In this document: positions 58,291-64,000 of the stretch, one piece after another
Numbering within the stretch: position 1 is the stretch's first letter
How the letters are laid out: each line of letters starts with the position of its first letter
DNA from: DAOUKH01 sp964291475
Lineage (GTDB): Bacteria > Chloroflexota > Dehalococcoidia > SHYB01
Assembly (NCBI GenBank): GCA_964291475.2
Contig: OZ220083.1
Location: 186,001 to 250,000 of the forward strand
DNA length: 64,000 nt
Direction of reading: 5' to 3'
Notes under the pieces: model-generated
Seen by the model: the letters and a program-made list of their open reading frames with translations, nothing else
Told to the model about the DNA's origin: nothing
The model's database searches: none
Position numbers and translations under genes: made by a program

Positions 58291-59578
58291 GCCGGGGAGA
58301 TAGGTAACAGATAAACCGGGCACATGGGTAACACTCTGGAGGATTGCAGGAAGCGATCCATGAAGGAGGAGTTGTGTTGCCCTGGCAAGAGACGAGTGTC
58401 GAAGCGGAACGGTTGCGGTTCATTGAGCGCAGGACGGCGGGGGAGGAACCCATCGCCGAGTTGTGCCGGCAGTTCGGGATCAGCCGCAAGACTGCCTCCA
58501 AGCTGATCGGCCGGTACGAGGCGTACGGCGAGGAGGGCCTGCGCGACCGGAGCCGCGCCCCCCACCATCATCCCAACGCCACACGCCGTGAGGTGCAGGA
58601 GCGCATCATCGCGGCGAAGCGAGCCCACCCCTTGTGGGGCCCCAAGAAGCTCATCGCCTGGCTCCACGACACCGAGCCCGACGTGCCCTGGCCCGCCCCC
58701 AGCACCGCCGGCGCCATCCTCGACCGGGCCGGCCTGGTACGGCGCCGACAGCGTCGCCGCCGTACCTCCCCTTGGAGCGAGCCCTTCGCTTACGCCATCA
58801 ACGCCAACGACGTCTGGTCCATCGACTTCAAGGGCTGGTTCCGCACCGGCGACGGGGCCCGCGTCGACCCCCTCACCGTCCAGGACGCGGCCTCCCGCTA
58901 CCTGATCGCCTGCCGTGGGCTGGAGCGCCCCACCGGCCCGGAGACGCGGCGCGCGTTAGCGCGCGCCTTCCGGGAGTACGGCCTGCCCAGGGTCATCCGC
59001 ACCGACAACGGTCCGCCCTTCGCCGGCACCAGCTTGGGCAGCCTCTCCTCCCTGGCCGTCTGGTGGGTCAAGCTGGGCATCCTCCCCGAGCGCATCGCCC
59101 CGGGCCATCCCGAACAGAACGGACGCCTCGAGCGCCTCCACCGCACCCTGAAGGCGGAAACCGCCTCGCCGCCCAGGGCCAACGGCCGCCGTCAGCAGCA
59201 GGCCTTCGATCACTTCCGGCGCAGCTACAACACCGAGCGCCCCCACGAGGCGCTGGGACAGCGTCCGCCGGCCTTCCTGTACACGCCCTCGTTTCGCCCC
59301 TATCCTGCCAGCGTCGGCTCGCCGGACTACGAGGCCGAAGTCACGGTACGCCGGGTGCGCGGCAACGGCGAGATCAAGTGGAAGGGGGACCTGGTCTACG
59401 TGAGCGAGACCCTCAAAGGCGAGCCCGTCGGCCTCGTCCGGCAGGACGACCGCAGCTGGGCCGTCCGCTTCGGCCCCCTCCTCATCGGCCTCCTCGACGA
59501 CCACACCAAACGCATCGCCAAGACCCCCGTCAAGGTGTTACCTATGTCCCCGGTCTAACCGTCACCCATGTGCCCGGT
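58291..59578. mobile_element. IS481-type insertion sequence
   Basis: About 1.29 kb with one transposase gene. Each end has two related ~20-bp motifs. On the left they are at 58291-58310 and 58315-58334. On the right, read as reverse complement, they are at 59559-59578 and 59535-59554. The inner motifs match 18 of 20 (ACCGGGCACATGGGTAACAC against ACCGGGGACATAGGTAACAC). The element splits a dispersed repeat: AGAGGGTAC (58280-58288) on the left and AGAGGGCAC (59584-59592) on the right. Exact tips and target duplication are not settled. Confidence 0.8.
58377..59558 (+). CDS. IS481-family transposase (DDE, rve core)
   Basis: 393 aa, intact. An N-terminal helix-turn-helix lies at about 20-50 (ELCRQFGISRKTASKLIGRY). 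The integrase-core catalytic domain has Asp in WSIDFKGWF, Asp in IRTDNGPPF and Glu in HPEQNGRLERLHR. A TTG at 58377 giving MPWQETSVEAERLRF matches the usual IS481 N-terminus and has GGAGGA 7 nt upstream; a GTG one codon earlier is the alternative. The stop codon lies inside the right terminal repeat. Probably active or recently active because the ends and frame are preserved. Confidence 0.9.
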   Translation: MPWQETSVEAERLRFIERRTAGEEPIAELCRQFGISRKTASKLIGRYEAYGEEGLRDRSRAPHHHPNATRREVQERIIAAKRAHPLWGPKKLIAWLHDTEPDVPWPAPSTAGAILDRAGLVRRRQRRRRTSPWSEPFAYAINANDVWSIDFKGWFRTGDGARVDPLTVQDAASRYLIACRGLERPTGPETRRALARAFREYGLPRVIRTDNGPPFAGTSLGSLSSLAVWWVKLGILPERIAPGHPEQNGRLERLHRTLKAETASPPRANGRRQQQAFDHFRRSYNTERPHEALGQRPPAFLYTPSFRPYPASVGSPDYEAEVTVRRVRGNGEIKWKGDLVYVSETLKGEPVGLVRQDDRSWAVRFGPLLIGLLDDHTKRIAKTPVKVLPMSPV

Positions 59579-59752
59579 CCTTCAGAGGGCACGCGCCTGC
59601 AGGGCGCGCCGGCGGGGTGGGGAGGTCTTTCCTCTTCTCCCCTGGGGAGAAGATTGAGATGAGGGGCCCCCTGATTACTACCACTGGCCACCGACGTCGG
59701 CCTTCCCCCTCCCCTGTAGGGGCGATTCGCGAATCGCCCGTCCCGGACAACC

Positions 59753-59816
59753 TCTCCCCTGCGAGGGAGACTGAGAGAGGGCACGCGCTCGCAGGGCGCG
59801 CCGGCGGGGTGGGGTA
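59753..59816. repeat. Dispersed intergenic repeat, intact copy
   Basis: CCTCTCCCCTGCGAGGGAG...ACTGAGAGAGGGCACGCG...GGGCGCGCCGGCGGGGTGGGG. Its halves flank the IS: GAGACTGAGAGAGGG on the left (58271-58285), and AGAGGGCACGCG...GGCGCGCCGGCGGGGTGGGG on the right (59584-59623). The rest of 59579-59820 is similar low-complexity intergenic sequence without a gene. Confidence 0.6.
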
Positions 59817-59820
59817 GCGG

Positions 59821-62148
59821 CTAGGACTGCGTAACCACCCCGCCCCGTTCGAGCGCGGCGATGCGGTCGGCGACGTAGCCCAACTCGGCGAGGATGGCCC
59901 TCGTATCGCTGCCGCGCTCCGGCGCGGGCGCGCCGAGCCGTGCCGGCGTCGCCGAGAGCAGCGGCGGCGGCCCGACGTGGTCCACGACGCCGATTCCAGG
60001 GTTATCGCGCGTCACCACCAAGCCCGCGTCGCGCAGGAACTGCTCCCCGTAGTAGTCAGGGACGGCGCTGACGAGCGAGACGCTGACGCCCGCCGCCGAT
60101 AAGGCGGAGTCCCACGCCTCCCGGCGTCGGGTAGCGAAGACGCGCGCGAGAGTGTCGGTCAGCGCCTCGTCGTTCTTCACGCGGCCTTCGGCGTCGGCGA
60201 ACCGGGGGTCGGCGGCGACCGCCCCGAACCCATCGGCCCCGGCGAGCGCCCGCCACGACGCCTCATCGGCGCAGTGCAGGTAGAGCCAGCCGTCGGAGGA
60301 CTCGTAGAGCCGCGACAGTGCGCCGAACCCTCGCAAGTCCAGGCCCTCGGGGTCGTTCCGTTCGTAGCCCTCGTAGTCGAGGAAGTAGGGCGATTGGAGC
60401 AGCCCGGCCGTCAACGAGAGGCCCACATCGACCTGCTGCCCTTCGCCGGTACGCTCACGTTCGAGCAGGGCCAGCGCCACGCCGTAGGCCGCGAGCAGGC
60501 CCGTCCCATAGTCGTTGACCGGGTACGTGACCAGCTTTGGCGCGGCGTCCCGTCCCCCATGGCGCACCTGCATGCCGCTGGTGGCCTGGGCGATCTGCTC
60601 CCAGCCGGGGCGGTCCTCCCACGGGCCGCCGAAGCCGTAGGCGTTGACGGACGTGTAGATGATCCCCGGATTTCGCCGCTTCATGGCCTCGTAGCCGATG
60701 CCGAGGCGGGCCAAGGCGCCCGCCCGATGACTCTGCACGATGACGTCGGCGGTGGCGACGAGGTCCCCGAACACCTCTAAGCCCTGCGGTGTCTTGAGGT
60801 CGAGCATGATGCTGCGCTTGCCGCGGTTGACGTCAACCGTCCACATCGGCTGGGTGGGGCGGCGGGGGTCGTCGATGGTGATGACGTCGGCGCCGAACTC
60901 GCCGAGCGCCCGGCCGCAGGTAGGCCCAGCGAGCACGATGCACAGGTCGAGGATGCGCACTCCTTTAAGGACGTCCGTGACCGGTCGCGACTGCGGCGGC
61001 GAGGACGAACGCGGCGCTTCCGACGCCGGTACGTCCCAGGGCCGCGAAGCGTGCTCATCCAGCTTCGGCGCGCCGCCGCGGACGCCGCCGGGCGAGCCTC
61101 GCAGATTCACCGACACGCCGGGCTGCTTCATCGGCCCGCGCTCGGCGTCGTCCACCTCGATCACCATGCCCGCCGTGTTGGGGTGATCGAGCACGAGCCA
61201 TTCGTCGACCGTCTTGCACACCGAGCAGGCACCACCGGCCGCGTTGATGTCGCGCTCCCAGTCCCACGCGCTGCGCTCGAGAAATACCTCCTCGAACCGA
61301 CGCCGCCACGCCGCCTGACCCTCCGCGTCGTCCGGCCCCCGGACGTAGGCGATCATGTCGTCGGCCCACTCCTCGCGGCCCGCGGCCTGCAGGAACTGGT
61401 GGACGAAGCGTTCGTACATGCCGTGGTTGTGCACCCACCGGCCGTCGGCGCATCGGTACTGCCGCGACATCACCGATCCGATGTTGACGAAGCCGGTGCC
61501 CCTGGTGATGTCGCTGCCATGCAGCCGGACGAGCCGCACACCGATCGCGCTGAACATCGCCGCGTGCAGCGGCGCTTCGATGTGCTGTCCCCGCCCCGTT
61601 CGCTCCCGCGCCAGGAGCGCCAGCCCGACGCCCATCGCGCCGAGGAGAGCCGCGAAGTTGCTCGGCATTGGGAGGGGACTGAACACCGGCCCCTCGACGT
61701 CATCGGGCGGGGTAAAGAACCCCGTCTCCGCGCCGATGGCGCCGTCCCACCCCTGCGCATCGCGCTTGGGATGACCCTCGCCGTAGCCGGGCAGCGACAC
61801 GTACACGAGCCCGGGGTTGACCCCAGAAAGGGCGCCGTAGCCGATGCCGAGGCGGTCGGCGACCCCCGGTCGGTAGTTCTCGATCAGCACGTCGGCGTCC
61901 CGGACCAGCTCTCGCGCCCGATCGAGGCCGCCGTTCGACTTGAGGTCGAGCGCGACCGAGCGCTTGCCCCGGTTCCAAGTGGCAAAGGCGGGATGGGCGC
62001 GGGCGGGGTCGCCCCCGGGCGGCTCGACCTTGACGACGTCGGCCCCCTGGTCGGCAAGCAGCATCCCCAGCAAGGGGCCGGGAATGTACCGTCCGAACTC
62101 GACGACCCGCGCGCCGCGAAGGGCGCCGGTGGGGCTGGACAAGGTCAT
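59821..62148 (-). CDS. Double-domain family III CoA-transferase
   Basis: 775 aa, two complete CaiB/BaiF domains in one chain (about 10-380 and 390-775), joined by a Ser/Pro-rich linker near 372-390. Both have the NRGKRS landmark. In the catalytic segment the first domain has Ser163 (MPSNFAALLGA) where Asp is expected. The second has Asp546 (PVNDYGTGLLAA). Only one half should therefore form the acyl anhydride intermediate. Family III enzymes are interlocked dimers, so the fusion may replace the dimer. It starts just upstream of the zinc-peptidase-like gene's end, on the same strand. Confidence 0.9.
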   Translation of the reverse strand: MTLSSPTGALRGARVVEFGRYIPGPLLGMLLADQGADVVKVEPPGGDPARAHPAFATWNRGKRSVALDLKSNGGLDRARELVRDADVLIENYRPGVADRLGIGYGALSGVNPGLVYVSLPGYGEGHPKRDAQGWDGAIGAETGFFTPPDDVEGPVFSPLPMPSNFAALLGAMGVGLALLARERTGRGQHIEAPLHAAMFSAIGVRLVRLHGSDITRGTGFVNIGSVMSRQYRCADGRWVHNHGMYERFVHQFLQAAGREEWADDMIAYVRGPDDAEGQAAWRRRFEEVFLERSAWDWERDINAAGGACSVCKTVDEWLVLDHPNTAGMVIEVDDAERGPMKQPGVSVNLRGSPGGVRGGAPKLDEHASRPWDVPASEAPRSSSPPQSRPVTDVLKGVRILDLCIVLAGPTCGRALGEFGADVITIDDPRRPTQPMWTVDVNRGKRSIMLDLKTPQGLEVFGDLVATADVIVQSHRAGALARLGIGYEAMKRRNPGIIYTSVNAYGFGGPWEDRPGWEQIAQATSGMQVRHGGRDAAPKLVTYPVNDYGTGLLAAYGVALALLERERTGEGQQVDVGLSLTAGLLQSPYFLDYEGYERNDPEGLDLRGFGALSRLYESSDGWLYLHCADEASWRALAGADGFGAVAADPRFADAEGRVKNDEALTDTLARVFATRRREAWDSALSAAGVSVSLVSAVPDYYGEQFLRDAGLVVTRDNPGIGVVDHVGPPPLLSATPARLGAPAPERGSDTRAILAELGYVADRIAALERGGVVTQS

Positions 62149-62242
62149 GGGGGCCTCCCGCAGTCGCGTGGCGGCAGTCTACCGCCGGGAAGAGGGAGCC
62201 TTCAACCGAGGTCTTTGGCCGGTGCAGCGGGCGTCCGCCCGG

Positions 62243-64000
62243 CTAGGGGACGACCTCGAACTGCACCTCGGCCACCTTCTGCCCCTCGCTGTAGACGTAG
62301 ACGACATACCGGCCCGGGGCCCACTGGTACGTTCTTGCCGCGCCGCGGAAGACCTCGATGTTGCCGGAAGTCTGGCCCGCGAGCACCGGTATCGTCATTT
62401 GGCGCAGCCAGAACGCGAAGCCGTCCTCGAAGTACCCCTCGATCGACAGCCGCAACTCGCGCCGCTCGTCCTCAGGATTGACGATGAAGCGCATTTCAAG
62501 CCAGATGTCGTAGATGTGGCGCGTCGAGAAGCCGACCAGCCGCAGCCCTCCGATCGTGGTGATATAGGCGTCGGCAATGCGCCCGGAGAAGCCGGGCAGC
62601 TTGGGATCGACGGGGCTCTCGTCGGCCTCAAAGGCGCCGGGCGTTTCCGCTCCCTCATACCAACGCGCCGCGATTTGGTCGATGTCGGCGGCGCGGTCGG
62701 GTGCGACGGCGGTGAACACAGCCCTATAGTCCTCGATCTCCACCGGCCCGGCTCTTGCCCTCAGGTAGAGGTCGAGGAATCCACGGCGGAACGTCTCCTC
62801 GCCGAGGTTGCGATAGAGGTCCAAGAGCAAGCGCTCGCCGAACGCGTAGTAGCAACCGAACTCTCCCTCCGCCCCCTGGCCCTCCAATTGGGCGATATCG
62901 CCGGCGTGGGTACAGGGATGACCGCCGGCGTCCACCGATTGGCCGGTGCGCTCGTGCTCCGAAACCGCCTCCAAGAAGCTCGCGCCGCCCTCGACCACCC
63001 ATGGCTTTCCGTTTCTCCAGTAATAATGACCGACCTCGTGCGCGATGATCGGCGCGGCGTCTCTCGCGACGGCGCTGCCGTCGTCCACGTCGTATCTGGA
63101 GAGCATGCCGATGTGCGTGCCGAAGTGAACGCCTGCGCCGAGGGCTCCGTAGACCTCGTCAAAGTGCAGGGTGACCTGCGAGGTTGGCAGGGGAGCGCCC
63201 ATGAACGCCTCGGAGCTGCGCAGGCTGTGCTCCAAGTAGTCCATCATGACGCCTTCCGCCCCCGGGCGGGTACGAATGATGGACATCGTCACTTCGCCGG
63301 CCAAGGGCAAGTCGATGGTGCGCTCTTCGACGCTCACGCGCCGGGGGTCGAGCAGGATGTCGATGAGGTCGGGGTCAAGGTCACTCGAAGCCGCCACCAC
63401 CGTGACGACCTTTGCCCACTCGTCTGAAACGCCGCCGCTCAAGCTCGGGTGGGCCATCACCCGCTGGAAGTTCTCCGGCTTGAACGACCCCATGTGCCGC
63501 AGCGCTACCACGGCAGCGCCGTCCGCCGGCTCGATCGACTGGAGGAAGGGCATTGCAAGAACTTGCAACGCTGCCGGTTCGTCTCTCCCGGCGAGCCACG
63601 AGAGCTGTTGCGCTATCGCCGTCTCCGACTCGTCGAGGCCGTCCTCCACCCACGGCTTGGCCAGGACGGCACGGAAAAGCTCCGGATGGTTCGCGGCCAA
63701 TCTCCTTAGTACGCTCACGGCTGCGGCATCGGCAGCCCGCGGCGGTTTCGTGGAGAAGCTCTCAAGGACTCGCAGCGCCGATTCCTCATCCTGTTCCGCG
63801 AACCACCCTAGCGCCCCGACGAACTCCGCCTCGTCTTCATCGAGGCCGTCTTCTACCCAGGGCAGTCCCATGACGGCGAGAAGCCCCTCATGACTGCGAC
63901 CTCCCAGAATCTGCAGAGCCACTACGGCATCGCCATCCGCGGGCTCGATTGTTTGCAAGAAGGGCATCTCGAGAACCTGTAAAGCTCCCGCTTCATTCTT
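62243..64000 (-). CDS. HEAT-like repeat protein with gluzincin-type metallopeptidase domain (5' end outside window)
   Basis: 585 aa visible; the frame is open to the window edge, so the N-terminus is missing. The first ~190 residues are helical repeats of about 65 residues sharing LPWVEDGLDE, LAMPFLQ(S/T)IEPADG and AVVALR. A zincin motif HEVGHYYW follows in the middle, with a further Glu in VEGGASFLEAVSEHE as likely third ligand. A C-terminal beta domain ends in YVVYVYSEGQKVAEVQFEVVP. It may be a membrane- or surface-associated peptidase; no signal can be seen because the start is cut off. Confidence 0.8.
   Translation of the reverse strand, partial: KNEAGALQVLEMPFLQTIEPADGDAVVALQILGGRSHEGLLAVMGLPWVEDGLDEDEAEFVGALGWFAEQDEESALRVLESFSTKPPRAADAAAVSVLRRLAANHPELFRAVLAKPWVEDGLDESETAIAQQLSWLAGRDEPAALQVLAMPFLQSIEPADGAAVVALRHMGSFKPENFQRVMAHPSLSGGVSDEWAKVVTVVAASSDLDPDLIDILLDPRRVSVEERTIDLPLAGEVTMSIIRTRPGAEGVMMDYLEHSLRSSEAFMGAPLPTSQVTLHFDEVYGALGAGVHFGTHIGMLSRYDVDDGSAVARDAAPIIAHEVGHYYWRNGKPWVVEGGASFLEAVSEHERTGQSVDAGGHPCTHAGDIAQLEGQGAEGEFGCYYAFGERLLLDLYRNLGEETFRRGFLDLYLRARAGPVEIEDYRAVFTAVAPDRAADIDQIAARWYEGAETPGAFEADESPVDPKLPGFSGRIADAYITTIGGLRLVGFSTRHIYDIWLEMRFIVNPEDERRELRLSIEGYFEDGFAFWLRQMTIPVLAGQTSGNIEVFRGAARTYQWAPGRYVVYVYSEGQKVAEVQFEVVP

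Overview
This is a GC-rich, gene-dense bacterial window of 64 kb on which both strands are used about equally. The mix of genes points to a Chloroflexota lineage, most likely Dehalococcoidia/SAR202-like. It holds many luciferase-like (FMN/F420) monooxygenases, SDR oxidoreductases, family III CoA-transferases, Opp/Dpp-type transporters with TP-rich lipoprotein linkers, a phosphotriesterase-family enzyme and a UGSC-family protein. The lineage is inferred from gene content only; there is no rRNA gene here. The single RNA gene is tRNA-Trp(CCA).

The strongest observation is selenocysteine use. Two unrelated genes carry an in-frame UGA exactly at the redox residue of their family. One is the UGSC-family protein (2087-2650, minus, UGA at codon 100). 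The other is a two-domain rhodanese (32964-33830, plus, UGA at codon 241, in place of the catalytic Cys of the CxxGxR loop). In both, a 7-bp hairpin with a 3-nt loop follows the UGA by 10-12 nt, which is compatible with a bacterial SECIS.

Layout. 1-5 kb: nitronate-monooxygenase-like and enoyl-CoA hydratase pair, then a minus-strand operon of a luciferase-like monooxygenase, an unrecognised 384-aa protein and the UGSC selenoprotein. 5-12.5 kb: a frameshifted FrsA-like hydrolase, a triple-domain RidA protein, and a convergent oligopeptide-type ABC operon (binding protein, two permeases) that ends in a second triple-domain RidA. 12.5-25 kb: tandem luciferase-like enzymes, tRNA-Trp, amidohydrolase, two methyltransferases, a small HTH protein, HyuB, an SDR, a DrrAB-type exporter, an F420-type monooxygenase and an HSL-family esterase. 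25-28 kb: two Dpp-like permeases, one with four CX6C modules in its external loop, followed by two tiny membrane proteins. 28-34 kb: a Cys-less isochorismatase-like protein, a structured leader with terminator ahead of a 2-oxoacid:acceptor oxidoreductase (korAB), a CoA-transferase and the Sec-rhodanese. 34-46 kb: TatD, HtrA-type protease, two-component system, citrate synthase, PTE-family hydrolase, a large secreted protein, and an NCS2 permease with an ATPase-like tail. 46-51.5 kb: a four-gene minus-strand signalling operon (RsbU-type phosphatase, RsbW-type kinase, LivJ-type binding lipoprotein, histidine kinase). 51.6-58 kb: a catabolic cluster (SDRs, CoA-transferase, PNPOx-like, hydrolase, P450). 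58-64 kb: an IS481-type element inserted into a dispersed intergenic repeat, a double-domain CoA-transferase, and a zinc-peptidase-like gene cut by the window end.

Taken together the window encodes peripheral catabolism of organic acids and oxygenated compounds: CoA activation and transfer, oxidation by SDR, flavin and P450 enzymes, ring or ester hydrolysis, peptide-type uptake and central carbon entry through korAB and citrate synthase. It also carries extracytoplasmic sensing.
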